From JACDER01 sp963717765 (GTDB taxonomy: Bacteria; Actinomycetota; Thermoleophilia; Gaiellales; Gaiellaceae): DNA of 64,000 nucleotides. The stretch is from the NCBI GenBank assembly GCA_963717765.1, contig CAVQWX010000004.1:310001-374000 (forward strand). Reading direction: 5' to 3'. The notes beneath the pieces were generated by a model. The model had not been told where the DNA came from, searched no databases, and saw nothing but the letters and a program-made list of their open reading frames with translations. Below, one piece after another: positions 24,048 to 35,180 of this stretch. The translations under genes and the position numbers were made by a program. Each line of letters opens with the position of its first letter. Position 1 is the first letter of the stretch.

Positions 24048-25073
24048 TCAGTCCGCGAGCGTCAGGCCTGGCCGCGGAACGAGCTCGATGCAGCGCCGCG
24101 TCAGGTCGAGGCGCCCGGGCACGTCTCCGTTGCCCGCTTCGAGCCGATACAGGTTCACGAGCACCCGGTGCTCGAGGACGGGGGAGAAGAGCGCCTCGAC
24201 GTCCTCCGGCTCGACGAACGGCCGGCCGTGCATGAGCGCCCGCGCTCGCGCCGCGCGCTCGAGCGCGAGCGAGCCTCGGACGGAGGCGCCGACGTTTACG
24301 AACTCAAGCTGGCGCGTCGCGCGGACGAGCTCGATCAGCCAGCGCTGGATGATCGGGTCGATGTACACGCCCTCGACCGCGGCCTGGATCCAGCGCAGGT
24401 CGGCGACGTCGATGACGGGCCTGAGCGAATCGAGCGGGTGGCCGTGGAGCTGGGCCTGGACGATGCGCAGCTCGTCGTCCAGGTCCGGGTACCCGAGTGT
24501 CGTCTTGAGGAAGAACCGGTCGAGCTGGGCCTCGGGCAGCGGGAACGTCCCCTCGTGGTCGAGCGGGTTCTGCGTCGCGAGGATGAGAAACGGGTCCGGG
24601 AGCGGGTGCGACTCACCGTCCACCGTGATCTGGCGCTCGGCCATCGCCTCGAGGAGCGCCGACTGGGTGCGCGGCATGGCGCGATTGATCTCGTCGACCA
24701 GGACGACCCCGGCGAAGATCGGCCCGGCCTGGAACTCGAACTCGCGCTCCTTCTGGTTGTAGATCGAGAGCCCGGTGAGGTCGGTGGGCTGGAGGTCGGG
24801 GGTGCACTGGACGCGCGACGAGTGCGCACCTTCGATGGACGTCGCGATCGCGCGGGCGAGCACGGTCTTCGCCGTCCCCGGCACGTCCTCGAGCAGCACG
24901 TGGCCACGGCAGAAGAGGGCGCAGAGGACGAGGCTGACCTCGTCCCGCTTGCCGCGCACGACGCCTTCGATGTTCCCGAGCAGCCGCTCGGCCAGCCCGG
25001 TCGCGGTGGTGAACTCCGCGGACGGCTCGACGTGCTTCCTGAGGATCTCGTTCTCCAGCTCGGCCTCCGCCAG
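24048..25073 (-). CDS. MoxR family AAA+ ATPase
   Basis: A MoxR ATPase of about 341 residues. Walker A is HVLLEDVPGTAKT, Walker B VVLVDEINRAMPRTQSALLEAM, sensor 1 LILATQNPLDHEGTFPLPEAQLDRF, and the lid helices contain NVGASVRGSLALERAARARA. MoxR proteins act as chaperone-like ATPases for VWA partners. GTG 24959 would delete the conserved N-terminal helix (SAEFTTATGLAERLLGNIEGVVRGK), which is in frame and open back to the stop at 25083. The only start-like codons there are CTG, for example 25073, which I used. It heads the six-gene Bat-like operon. Confidence 0.88.
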   Translation of the reverse strand: MAEAELENEILRKHVEPSAEFTTATGLAERLLGNIEGVVRGKRDEVSLVLCALFCRGHVLLEDVPGTAKTVLARAIATSIEGAHSSRVQCTPDLQPTDLTGLSIYNQKEREFEFQAGPIFAGVVLVDEINRAMPRTQSALLEAMAERQITVDGESHPLPDPFLILATQNPLDHEGTFPLPEAQLDRFFLKTTLGYPDLDDELRIVQAQLHGHPLDSLRPVIDVADLRWIQAAVEGVYIDPIIQRWLIELVRATRQLEFVNVGASVRGSLALERAARARALMHGRPFVEPEDVEALFSPVLEHRVLVNLYRLEAGNGDVPGRLDLTRRCIELVPRPGLTLAD

Positions 25074-25098
25074 GACCCGAGCCTAGCTGAGGCTCCGC

Positions 25099-25581
25099 TC
25101 AGGAGTAAGGGCACGTTCCCTCGCTGTAGTACGCGTACTGGTCTGCGCTCAGGATCCACTTCCACTGTCCCTTGACTGCGATTGCGTGGAACGTCTGCTC
25201 GATCGTGACCGGGAACGGGGTGGTGTACGGCGATACGACCTTGACACGGACGCGCACCGCGCGCGTCATCAGCTTGCGCTGCAAGCCCGCGACGCGGATG
25301 CGCTCGTCGAACGTGCGCAGCACCTTGATCGCGACGAGGGGGCCTGCCGCCGGCGTCAGGCTCTCGCAGGCGACGTAGGCGTCGAGGCTCGCGACCCGCT
25401 GATGCGGCGGGTACAGCGACTGCCAGGCCAGGTCGTACTCGTTCGTGATCTTTTGCTCGACGATCCCGGCCATGTACTTCCCGGCGGGCTCGGCGGGGCG
25501 CACGCCGCGGTCCGCCTGGGCGGCGCCGACGGCTGCGAGTGCGACTCCTGCGACTGCGATGGACAACCAGATACGGAACAT
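25099..25581 (-). CDS. Secreted protein of unknown function
   Basis: A 160-residue protein with a clear signal peptide (FRIWLSIAVAGVALAAVGAAQA) and a mature domain of about 135 residues. The mature part has the look of a small alpha+beta cone fold (YMAGIVEQKITNEYDLAWQSLYPPHQ, then TIEQTFHAIAVKGQWKWILSADQYAYY), as in SnoaL/NTF2-like or DUF4878-type secreted proteins. One Cys lies in the middle and one near the end. It precedes the MoxR gene on the same strand by about 25 bases, so may share its transcript. I do not recognise the family with certainty. Confidence 0.7.
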   Translation of the reverse strand: MFRIWLSIAVAGVALAAVGAAQADRGVRPAEPAGKYMAGIVEQKITNEYDLAWQSLYPPHQRVASLDAYVACESLTPAAGPLVAIKVLRTFDERIRVAGLQRKLMTRAVRVRVKVVSPYTTPFPVTIEQTFHAIAVKGQWKWILSADQYAYYSEGTCPYS

Positions 25582-25638
25582 CTCTTCCTCCTCGCTCGAT
25601 TGACACGAGGGATGTTCCGGAGCGGCCTTCCAGTGGCC

Positions 25639-28600
25639 TTAATCCGCGCTTAAAGCCTCAGGTGAAAAGGATGTGGGCTCCGCGCCGATCTCCCGCATGC
25701 GCTCCACATAGGAGCGGTAGGCGCGCCGGGCTTCGCCGTGCGACCCGGCGGCTTCGAGTGCGATGACCAGCCCGAGGTGCGCCCGCTCGTCGTAGGGATC
25801 GCGCTCGATGATGCGCAGGTAGTACTTTCCGGCGCGGGTGGCCTCGGCGAGAGCGCGAAGGACGTCCACGTATACCGCGCGTGCTTCGTTCCGCAGTGGC
25901 TCGGCCCAGTCCTCGTAGCGGTCCTCTTCGAGGAAATCGCCGGCGTACGCCTCCTCGGCGATCTCGAGCTGCGGAACCGCGTCCTGCAGTGGGTCTGTTC
26001 GCCATCCGCGGAGCCCCGACTCGGCCCCGTGGAGGAACGACTCGACGTCGAGCTCGACCGCATCCAGTGAAAGCCTCAAGGCGCCGTCCGACGCGAGTAT
26101 GTAGTGATCCTGGCTGAGAGCCCGCTCCGGGTCGAGAACCGAGCGCAGCGTGCTGAGCGCGACGGAGAGCCGGTTACCCGTCACGCCGGGATCCTCGTCC
26201 GGCCAGAGCGCCTCGATCGCTTGGTCCCGTGACACGGGCTTTCCGCGCCGCGCGACAAGCATCTTCAGGAGATCGCGTGCTTTCTTCGACTTCCACGCCT
26301 CCGGCGGGATCGGCTGGCCGTCTCGGAGGACGCGGAAGCCGCCGAGCGTCTGCAGCGCGAGCCGACTCGGTTCGGCCGCGCCCGCGGCCATCAACACGCC
26401 TACGGCGCGACCCTTCGTGTCGCGGCACCCGAGCCTTCCCAGCTCGCGCTCGATTCGCTCCGCATCCAGGCTCTCGCCGGAAATACGCGCGAGCGCGAGC
26501 TCGATACGCGCGGCCGCGACCGGTTCGCCGAGCCCACGGCGCAGCTCGAGCGCATCCTCGAGCAGGGCCGTGTCGGGTGCCCCGGAGCAGAAGGCGCGCA
26601 GCTCGAGCGACTCGGCGAGTAGTGGGCGGGCCTTGCGGCGCGTTGCGTCCTCCTCCGCCTCGTCCGCGAGGGCCGCCGCGTGCTCGAGGTCTCCGCGTCG
26701 AAGGGCGATCCAGCCAGCGGTGAGGAGCAGGTCGGGGCGCTCGTTCACGCTGAGCTCGACGGCCTCGGATGCGAGGTCGGCGGCTCGTTCCAGGTCGTCG
26801 TCGACGAACGTTTGTGCAAGCCCTCCGAGGGCGATCGACCGGAGCCTGACTTGCCGCGGATCTGACCGCTCCAACGCCTCGTGGTAGGCGACACGCGCCC
26901 GTGCGCTCTCACCCCGCTCGATGTAGAAGTCGCCTTGCGCGACGTGGTTCCATGACCAGGACCGGATGGCACGCTCGTCCAGGGCCAGTGCCTCGGCTAC
27001 TTCGGTGGCCGCTTCGTCGAACCGGCCCAGGCGGGCGTACAGCCGGGCCCGCACGTGTCGCCCCTCGCTTCGCATCTGGGCGAAGCCGATCTGGTCGGCA
27101 AGCTCGGTGGCGGCTTCGTTCATCGCCTGGGCCTCCGCATAGCGGCCCTGGACGGTCCAGAAGCGCGCAGTCTTGATCTGGACCGAGCAGAGGGCGAGCA
27201 GGTTGCGTGCTCGTTCCGCGATATCGCGCGCGGCGCGGTAGTGCCGCTCGGCTTCCTCGACGTCGCCGCGCGCCTGCGCGATGTCGCCAACCGCGGCGTG
27301 TGCGTCCGCCTGGTGTCCCAAATCGCCGAGTGACTCGGCCTGCTCGAGTGCGTGCTGCGCCGCGCGCTCGCCGATCTCCAGCTCGCCGAGGGTCGGCGCG
27401 AGGAAAGCGACATAGGTCCACAGGTACCCGTCCGAGACATCTGCGCCCTCGGCCTCCATAGCAGCGATGAGAACGTCGAAGGCCTCCGCCGACCGGCCCC
27501 ACTGCATGTGTATGTCGGCGATCTGGAAGGCGCGCTTCGTTCCCGCCGTTAGGGCCGAGAAGCACCGCAGAGCCTCCTGCTCCATGCCCAGGAGGGCGTA
27601 GCACCGACCGACGTTGTTCAAGTTCGGCTCGTCGATGAGCTCGTCCGGGACGAGCTGAGCCGCATCGACCACCGCGTCCGCGAAGCCGCGCTCGATCAGC
27701 GGGCGCCAGTGTTCTTTGAAGAAGTTCGCGATTCGCACCGGATCTTCCGCCGTCTTCAGCGAGGCAAGAGCTTCCCGATAGAGCTCTTGCGATGCGAACC
27801 AGCTCGCGGCGGACACGTGGACCTCGCGCAACGTCTTCTTGTCGATCGGCATGTGCTCGAGCACGAAGTCGCGCAGGACGGCGTGCAGCGTCAGCCATCC
27901 GCCGGGACCGGTGCGGACCGCTATCAGCCCACGTCGCTGGAGCCCGGAGAGCAGCTCCGCGGGCGGCGCGGCGCCGATCGCTTCGCAGAGCTCAGCGTTG
28001 AACCGGTCGAACTCGGCGGCGATGCGGAGCAACGCGCGCACCTCCTCCGGCTCGCGTTCGAGCACTTCCTGCGCGAGGTACGAGCCGAGGCGGTCGCCGC
28101 GTCCGCCGAGCTCCGCCAGCGCGCGGGCACGCTCCTCCGCGGGGACAGACTGCAGCATCTCGGCTGTCAGCTGGACCGCGGCCGGCCAGCCGCCTGTGAG
28201 CTCGTGGATGGGGTCGCCGAGCTCGTGGCCGACGACCCCGCCGGCCTCGTCGGCCGAGAAGGCGAGCATCGACCCGTCGACGTCGAGGACCTGGCCCTGC
28301 CCGCGCAGGCGGTCGATGGGGAACGGCGGCTCGTCTCTGGAAGCGAGGACGAGGTGAAGCTCGGGCGGCGCCTGCCGGACGAGGCTCTCGAGCAGGCGGG
28401 CCGCGGCTCCCGTCCCGAGCTCGTGCACGTCGTCGAGGACGATCACCTGGTCGCTCGAGGTCTCCTCTTCGAGCCGCTGTGCGAGGACGTTCGCGAGCGC
28501 ATCCGCCCGCGAGCTGTCCTCGCTCCCGGCAAGGGTGTTCTGCGCCACCTCGAGCTCGAAGGCGTCGGCGAGCCCGCGCGTGAACGAGGTCAGGGAGCGG

Positions 28601-28803
28601 TCACCGCCGTCCACGAGGTACCAGCGCCAGCCGCGCTCGGTCGCGACCGACGCGGCGAGCGTCGACTTTCCGAATCCCGGGCCGGCGACGATCGACGTGA
28701 GCCGGCGTCTCTCCGCTTCGTCGAGCAGGCGCTCGAGAGCCGGCCGGTGGACGTGCGAGGCCGGCAGCCGTGGCGGGACGAGCTTGACGCGCGGAGTCTT
28801 CAC
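25639..28803 (-). CDS. MalT-like NTPase-TPR-BTAD transcriptional regulator, copy 1 (intact)
   Basis: A 1054-residue regulator. The N-terminal STAND/MalT-type NTPase has Walker A GPGFGKST (41-48) and Walker B QVIVLDDVHELG. A winged-helix region and a long TPR array (about 350-810) follow. The C-terminal part (about 815-1054) holds an OmpR-like DNA-binding domain (TLGGFRVLRDGQPI, WKSKKARDLLKMLVARRGKP, NRLSVALSTLRSVLDP) and a BTAD domain (GDFLEEDRYEDWAEPLRNEA to RAYRSYVERMREIGAEP). The DNA-binding part being C-terminal is opposite to classical SARPs. GTG 28803 overlaps the stop of copy 2. It is probably an ATP-dependent signal-responsive activator; inducer and targets are unknown. Confidence 0.92.
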   Translation of the reverse strand: MKTPRVKLVPPRLPASHVHRPALERLLDEAERRRLTSIVAGPGFGKSTLAASVATERGWRWYLVDGGDRSLTSFTRGLADAFELEVAQNTLAGSEDSSRADALANVLAQRLEEETSSDQVIVLDDVHELGTGAAARLLESLVRQAPPELHLVLASRDEPPFPIDRLRGQGQVLDVDGSMLAFSADEAGGVVGHELGDPIHELTGGWPAAVQLTAEMLQSVPAEERARALAELGGRGDRLGSYLAQEVLEREPEEVRALLRIAAEFDRFNAELCEAIGAAPPAELLSGLQRRGLIAVRTGPGGWLTLHAVLRDFVLEHMPIDKKTLREVHVSAASWFASQELYREALASLKTAEDPVRIANFFKEHWRPLIERGFADAVVDAAQLVPDELIDEPNLNNVGRCYALLGMEQEALRCFSALTAGTKRAFQIADIHMQWGRSAEAFDVLIAAMEAEGADVSDGYLWTYVAFLAPTLGELEIGERAAQHALEQAESLGDLGHQADAHAAVGDIAQARGDVEEAERHYRAARDIAERARNLLALCSVQIKTARFWTVQGRYAEAQAMNEAATELADQIGFAQMRSEGRHVRARLYARLGRFDEAATEVAEALALDERAIRSWSWNHVAQGDFYIERGESARARVAYHEALERSDPRQVRLRSIALGGLAQTFVDDDLERAADLASEAVELSVNERPDLLLTAGWIALRRGDLEHAAALADEAEEDATRRKARPLLAESLELRAFCSGAPDTALLEDALELRRGLGEPVAAARIELALARISGESLDAERIERELGRLGCRDTKGRAVGVLMAAGAAEPSRLALQTLGGFRVLRDGQPIPPEAWKSKKARDLLKMLVARRGKPVSRDQAIEALWPDEDPGVTGNRLSVALSTLRSVLDPERALSQDHYILASDGALRLSLDAVELDVESFLHGAESGLRGWRTDPLQDAVPQLEIAEEAYAGDFLEEDRYEDWAEPLRNEARAVYVDVLRALAEATRAGKYYLRIIERDPYDERAHLGLVIALEAAGSHGEARRAYRSYVERMREIGAEPTSFSPEALSAD

Positions 28804-31800
28804 GTTCGCGCGCGCTCCCCGCTCGACGAACCGACCTCGGGAAACGGCGCCGGCTCGGCGCCGATCTCCTGCATGCGCGAGAGGTACGTTCGGTAAGCGC
28901 GGCGCGCTTCGCCGTGCGCTCCTTCGGCTTCCAATGCGGTGACAAGTCCCAGATGTGCTCCTTCGTCGAAGGCATCGCGCTCGATGATGCGGAAGAAGTA
29001 CTTCGGAAGGCGCGTCTCCGCGGCGAGCGTCCGGAGGACTTCGACGTAGGAGGCCCGCGACTCGTTCCGAAGTGGTTCTGCCCAGTCTTCGTAGCGGTCC
29101 TCCTCGAGGAAGTCGCCCGTGTAGGCCGCCTCGGCTGCCTCTAGCATCGCGAGAGCCTCGTGCCGGTCGGTTCGCGCAAGTGTCAGCCCCGTTTTGGACT
29201 GTGCGAGGAATGCGTCGACGTCGAGGGTGGCGTTCTCCGGCAAGAGTCGCAGTACGCCGTTCTCGGCCGCGACGAAGTGACCGGGCGGGAATTCGTGGTT
29301 CGGATCCAGTACTGAACGGAGAGTGCTCAGGGCGACGGAGAGGCGGTTGCCGGTGCGAGCCGGGTCCTCTTCGGGCCAGAGGGTCTCGATCGCCTCGTCT
29401 CGCGAGACCGGGCGCCCGCGCCGTGCGACCAGGAGCTTGAGCAGGTCTCTAGCCTTCTTCGACTTCCACGCCTCGTGGGACACCGGGATCCCGTTGCGGA
29501 GCACGCGGAAGCCGCCGAGTGTCTGGAGCTCGAGCGGCGGCGCCTCCTCAGGACCGAGCGCCATCAGAATGCCCGCCGCCCGCGAGGCCGTCTCGCCGAC
29601 GCCGAGGCTTCGCAGCTCGCGCCGGGCCCGCTCGGCCTCGAGCCGGTTTCCGGCGAGCCGAGCAAGAGCGAGCTCGGCCCGGGCGGCGGCGACCTCGGCG
29701 CCGAGATCGCTCCAGATCGTGAGCGCCTCCTCGAGCAGTCGGGGCTCGGGCGGCTCCGAACAGAAGGCACGCAATTCGAGCGACTCGGCGACGCCCGGGC
29801 GGTCGCTTCGTCGGCGAGCCTCGCCCATCGCCTCGGATGCCGGCTCCAGTGCCGCCTCCGCGATCGCCCAGAGCGAGCGCGACCCAGCCGCGCGCGAGCA
29901 GTGCGCGGACGCGTAACTGTCCGCCGAGCTGGACTGCGCCTTTCGCCCTGGCCGCGGCAGCCTCAGGATCGTCCGAGACGAGAACCCGCGCGAGTCCCGC
30001 AAGCGCGCGCACGCGTTCCGCGTGCTGTCCCGACCGTTCGGCGGCCTCGAGCCCAGCCTCGTAGGCTGCGCCGGCCTGCGCCAGCTCGCCACGCTCGCGG
30101 TGAACGTCTCCGAGGCCGAGCGGGAACCCCGCCGCCGCGAAGTCCGCGGCGGCTTCGTCGAGCCGGCCGACCAGGAGGAGGATCTCGCCCCTCAGTCTGC
30201 GGCTCAGGCGCACGAACAGCGGGAAGCCGATCCGCTCGGCGAACATCAGCGCTTCGAGGGTTGCGGCCAGCGCGTCCCCGCAGTTCCCGCGCGCAAGCTC
30301 GAGCTCGCCGAACCGATACCGCGCCGAGCACTGGCCGAGGAAGTTGCCCGCCCGGACGAAGTCCTCGAGCGAAGCTTCGAACTCGGCTGCTGCAGACGGT
30401 AGATCGCCCTCCGCCAGGTAGACCTCGCCCAGATTCAGGTGTGCCTCGGCCTCGACGGTAGCGACGCCGGACCGGCGAGCTTCCTCGACGGCGCGGGTGG
30501 CGCAGTCGCGGGCCCGCGGCAGCTCGCCGAGCGCCAGATATGCGCCCGAGACGAAGGTGAGGCTGAGCGGATGACCGCGCCCCGGGCCCAGGAACAGCTC
30601 GACCGCCTTGCGAACATCACCGGCTTGGCACTCGTAGTCGGCAAGATGAAAGGCTGCGCCGTCGTCGCGAGCTCCGCCCTGAACCCGAGCGTCAGAGTAG
30701 TCGCCTCGGACAGCCAGGAGCTCGGAGAAGTACCGAACTGCCGTGGCCTGGTCTCCTCGGATCAACTCGAGCATTGGCAACCCAGTACTTGATCTCGGGG
30801 ACGAGCAGCACCTCGGGAAAGCGGCTGCAGCATCGATGATCGCGAAAACGCGACCCCGGTGGTGGAGGTCCGCTCCGCGGGCGCAGAGGAGTCGTGCGAT
30901 CTCCTGCGGCTCGTCGACGTCGGCCCATGCGTCGAGCGCTTCCGGGACCAACCCACGACTCTCGAACCACCTTGCGCCCAGGAGGAGTGCGGCGCGGCGC
31001 TCGGTGTCCGCGAGGGGTCGGATCTCACGAAGAAAGTCACGAAGCACATCGTGTAGGCGAAGAAAGTCCTCTCGCTCACTGCTAGTCGTGACGAAACCGC
31101 GCCGCTCGAGCTCCGCGAGGCTTTCGACCGCTTCGCCGACGCCGAGCGCTGCGCAAAGCTCGCCGCTGAAGCTCCCGAAGAGCGCCACCGTCTGAAGAAG
31201 GTGGACGAGCTCCGGCGGCTCACGCTCCACGACCTCTTCCGTGAGGTACCGGACCAACGGGCCCCGTTCGCTCGTGAACCTGTCCACGGCGCCGGCGCGT
31301 TCGTCCTCGGGAAGGCTTTCCAGCAGGACAGCGGCGAGCTGGACGGCCACCGGCCAGCCGCTGGTGAGGGCCTGAATCCGCGACGTAAGCTCCGGCGCGA
31401 TTGAGCCGACGACCCCGATCGTCTCCTCGTTCGAGAACGACAGCATCGATGCGCCGATCTCGAACACCTCGCCCTGCCCGCGCAGACGCTCGATCGGGAA
31501 CGGCAAGTCCTCTCGGGTGCAAAGCACCAGATGGAGCTCCGGAGGCCCCAGGCGAACGACTGTCTCGAGGACGCGCGCCGACTCCTGGCGGCCCCCTAGC
31601 TCGTGGACGTCGTCGAGGACCAGGACGACGTCCTGGTGGAGCTGCTCGTCGAGGGCCTGAGCCAGGGCATTTCCGAGCGCTTCGGCGGCCCCCGGCCGCG
31701 AACGGCTCTGTCGAGCAATTCCAGGTGCAGCGCGTCGCCGAGTCCCTGCGCGAAGGATGGCGGCGAACTGTCACCCCCGTCGGCCCGGTACCAGGACCAG

Positions 31801-31974
31801 GCCCGCTCGATCGCGACAGAGGCGGCCAGCGTCGATTTGCCGAAGCCCGGCACCTGCAACGATCAACGTCAGACGGCGTTGCTCCGCTTCCTCGAGCAGG
31901 CGCTCGAGCGCTGGGCGGCGGACGTGCGAGGCCGGCAGCCGCGGCGGGACGAGCTTGACGCGCGGAGTCTTCAC
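28800..31974 (-). pseudogene. MalT-like NTPase-TPR-BTAD regulator, copy 2 (frameshifted)
   Basis: Same architecture as copy 1, closer to copy 3. GTG 31974 starts KTPRVKLVPPRLPASHV. The frame breaks near 31855 just before the P-loop GFGKSTLAASVAIE and again near 31700 in the NTPase. Two compensating breaks lie near 30775 and 30820 (the expected FPEVLLVPEIKYWVAN is out of frame), and another lies near 29860. The C-terminal DNA-binding and BTAD part (LQTLGGFRVLRNGIPV to EIGAEPAPF) is intact to 28800. Compared with copy 3, most breaks are single extra bases (for example GGCCCCCGG against GGCCCCGG). Protein similarity persists across every break, so either very recent decay or sequencing error. 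Start overlaps the copy 3 stop. Confidence 0.8.
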
Positions 31975-34900
31975 GCTCGCGCGCGCTCCCGGCTCGCGCC
32001 GACCTCGGGATAGGGCGCGGGCTCCGCGCCGAGCTCCTGCATCGCGATGAGGTAAGAGCGGTAGGCACGCCGGGCTTCGCCGTGGGCTCCTGCGGCGGCG
32101 AGCGCGCCGACAAGCCCGAGATGTGCTTGCTCGTCGTAGGCGATCGCGCTCGATGATCCGTAGGAAGTACTTGGGCGCGCCGGTCGCCTCAGCCAGCGCG
32201 CGCAGGACCTCGATGTATACGGCCAGCGACTCCCTCCGCAGCGGCTCCGCCCAGTCTTCGTAGCGATCTTCCTCGAGAAAGTCGCCGGTGTACGCACCCT
32301 CGGCGGTCTCCAGCAGCGCGAGCGCATCTTCGTCGCGGCCGGAGCGCCAGGCTCGTCAGCCCCGACTCGGACGGTCTCGAGGAAGGCCTCGACGTCGAGG
32401 CTCGACGTTCGTCCGGCATGAGCCGCACCGCCCCGTCTGCGGCCGCGACGAAGTGATCCGGGCGGGAACTCGCGGCTGCGGGTCGAGTACCGACCGCAGC
32501 GTGCTGAGCGCGACAGAGAGCCGGTTCCCTGTTCGAGCCGGATCCTCTTCCGGCCAGAGGGCCTCGATCAGCCTCGTCCCGCGAGACAGGGCGCCCGCGC
32601 CGGGCGACCAGGAGCTTGAGCAGGTCTCGAGCCTTCTTCGACTGCCAGGCGTTCTGCGGATACCGGGAACGCCTTCGCGGAGCACGCGAAAGCCGCCGAG
32701 GGTCTGGAGCTCGAGCGGCGGCGGCTCCTCAGGACCGAGCGCCATCAGAATGCCCGGCCGCCCGCGAGGCCGTCTCGCCGACGCCGAGGCGCCGTAGCTC
32801 GCGCTCGGGCCCGCTCGGCCTCGAGCCGGTTTCCGGCGAGCCGGGCAAGAGCGAGCTCGGCCCGGGCGGCGGCGACCTCGGCGCCGAGATCGCTCCAGAT
32901 CGTGAGCGCCTCCTCGAGCTGTCGGGGCTCGGGCGGCTCCGAACAGAAGGCCCGCAACTCGAGCGACTCGGCGACGCCCGGGCGATCGCTTCGTCGGCGA
33001 GCCTCGCCCATCGCCTCGGATGCCGTCTCCAATGCCGCCTCGCGATCGCCCAGAGCGAGCGCGACCCAGCCGCGCGCGAGCAGTGCGCGGACGCGTAACT
33101 GTCCGCCGAGCTGAACTGCGCCTTTCGCCCTGGCCGCGGCAGCCTCAGGATCGTCCGAGACGAGAACCCGCGCGAGTCCCGCAAGCGCGCGCACGCGTTC
33201 CGCGTGCTGTCCCGACCGTTCGGCGGCCTCGAGCCCAGCCTCGTAGGCTGCGCCGGCCTGCGCCAGCTCGCCACGCTCGCGGTGAACGTCTCCGAGGCCG
33301 AGCGGGAACCCCGCCGCCGCGAAGTCCGCGGCGGCTTCGTCGAGCCGGCCGACCAGGAGGAGGATCTCGCCCCTCAGTCTGCGGCTCAGGCGCACGAACA
33401 GCGGGAAGCCGATCCGCTCGGCGAACGTCAGCGCCTCCAGGGTTGCAGCCAGCGCTCCGCGGCAGCTTCCGCGCGCAAGCTCGAGCTCGCCGAACCGATA
33501 CCGCGCCGAGCACTCACCTAGGACATTGCCGGCCCGGAGGAAGCCCTTGAGCGAAGCTTCGAACTCGGCTTCTGCGGACGGAAGATCGCCCTCCGCCAGA
33601 TAGACCTCGCCCAGATTCAGGTGCGCCTCGGCCTCGACGGTAGCGACGCCGGACCGGCGAGTCTCCTCGACGGCGCGTGTAGCGCAGTCGCGGGCCTGCG
33701 GCACGTCGCCGAGCGCCAGGTATGCGCCCGCAACGAAGGCGAGGCTAAACGGATGACCACGCCCCGGGCCCAGGAACAGCTCGACCGCCTTGCGAACATC
33801 ACCGGCTTGGCACTCGTAGTCGGCAAGATGAAAGGCTGCGTCGTCGATCGCAAGCCCCCTCCTGTACCCGGGCCCAGAGTAGTCACCCTCGACGGCCAGG
33901 AGCTCTGAGAAGTACCGGAGCGCCGTCGCCTGGTTTCCCTGCACGTGCTCGGCGTTGGCAACCAAGCGCTTTACCTCGGGGACAAGCAGCGCCTCCGGGA
34001 AGCGGTTAGCCGCCGCGATGATCGCGTCGCCGCGACCTCCCAGGAAGAGGGCCTGTCTGTGTTCACGGAGGAGGCGGACGATCTCCTGCGGCTCGTCGAC
34101 GTCGGCCCATGCGCCGAGCGCTTCCGGGACCAACCCGCGTTTCTCGAACCACCTTGCGCCCACGAGGAGCGCGGCACGGCGCTCGGAGTCCTCGAGGGGT
34201 CGGATCTCACGAAGGAAGTCGCGAAGCAGTTCGTGCAGGCGTAGAAGGTCTTCTCTGTCACCGCTCGTCGTGACGAAACCGCGCCGCTGGAGCTCCGTGA
34301 GGCTCTCGACCGCTTCGGCGACGCCGAGCGCTTCGCAAAGGTCGCCGCTGAAGGTCTCGAAGAGCGCCGCGGTTTGAAGCAGGTGGACGAGCTCCGGGGG
34401 CTCGCGCTCGACGACTTCTTCGGCGAGGTACCGGAACAACGGCCCCCGTTCGCTCGTGAGCTTGTCCACGGCGCCCGCGCGTTCATCGTCGCTCAGGTCC
34501 TCCAGCAGGGCGGCGGCGAGCTGGACGGCCACCGGCCAGCCGGCGGTCAGGTCCTGAATCCGCGGCGCAAGCTCCTGCGCGAAGGAGTCGACGACCCCGC
34601 TGGTCTCCTCGTACGAAAACGCAAGCATCGATGCGTCGATTTCGAGAACGTGACCCTGCCCACGTAGACGCTCGATCGGAAACGGCAGGTCTTCTCGGCT
34701 GCACAGCACCAGATGGAGCTCCGGAGGCCCCAGGCGAACGAGGGTCTCGAGAACGCGCGCCGACTCCTGGCGGCCGCCCAGCTCATGGACGTCGTCGAGA
34801 ACCAGGACGACGTCCTCGTGGAGCTTCTCGTCGAGGGCCTGGGCAAGCGCGTTTCCGAGCGCATCGGCGGCCCCGGCCGCGAACGGCTCCGTCGGCGACT

Positions 34901-35153
34901 CCAGGTGCAGCGCGTCGCTGAACCCCTGCGCGAACATTGGTGGAGAGATGTCAGCCCCGTCGGCCCGGTACCAGGACCAGCCCCGCTCGATCGCGACCGA
35001 GGCGGCCAGCGTCGACTTGCCGAAGCCCGCACCTGCGACGATCAACGTCAGACGGCGTCGCTCCGCCTCCTCGAGCAGGGATTCGAGCGCCGGGCGGCGG
35101 ACGTGCGATGCCGGCAATCGAGGCGGGACGAGCTTGACGCGTGGAGTCTTCAA
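31971..35153 (-). pseudogene. MalT-like NTPase-TPR-BTAD regulator, copy 3 (C-terminus frameshifted)
   Basis: TTG 35153, about five bases after GAGGAG, starts an open frame of 802 residues with an intact P-loop (GAGFGKST), DVVLVLDDVHELGG and the whole TPR array. From about 32815 down to 32140 the frame shifts repeatedly: the DNA-binding and BTAD parts (LELQTLGGFRVLRE, IEALWPEEDPARTGNRLSVALSTL, YDEQAHLGLVGAL, AYRSYLIAMQELGAEPAPY) are all recognisable but in alternating frames. Measured against copy 2, each shift is one extra base, roughly every 40-100 bases. It is the promoter-proximal gene of the three-gene cluster, divergent from lpdA. Confidence 0.8.
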
Positions 35154-35180
35154 AAGCTCCTCGGTGGATAGGATCGAATC

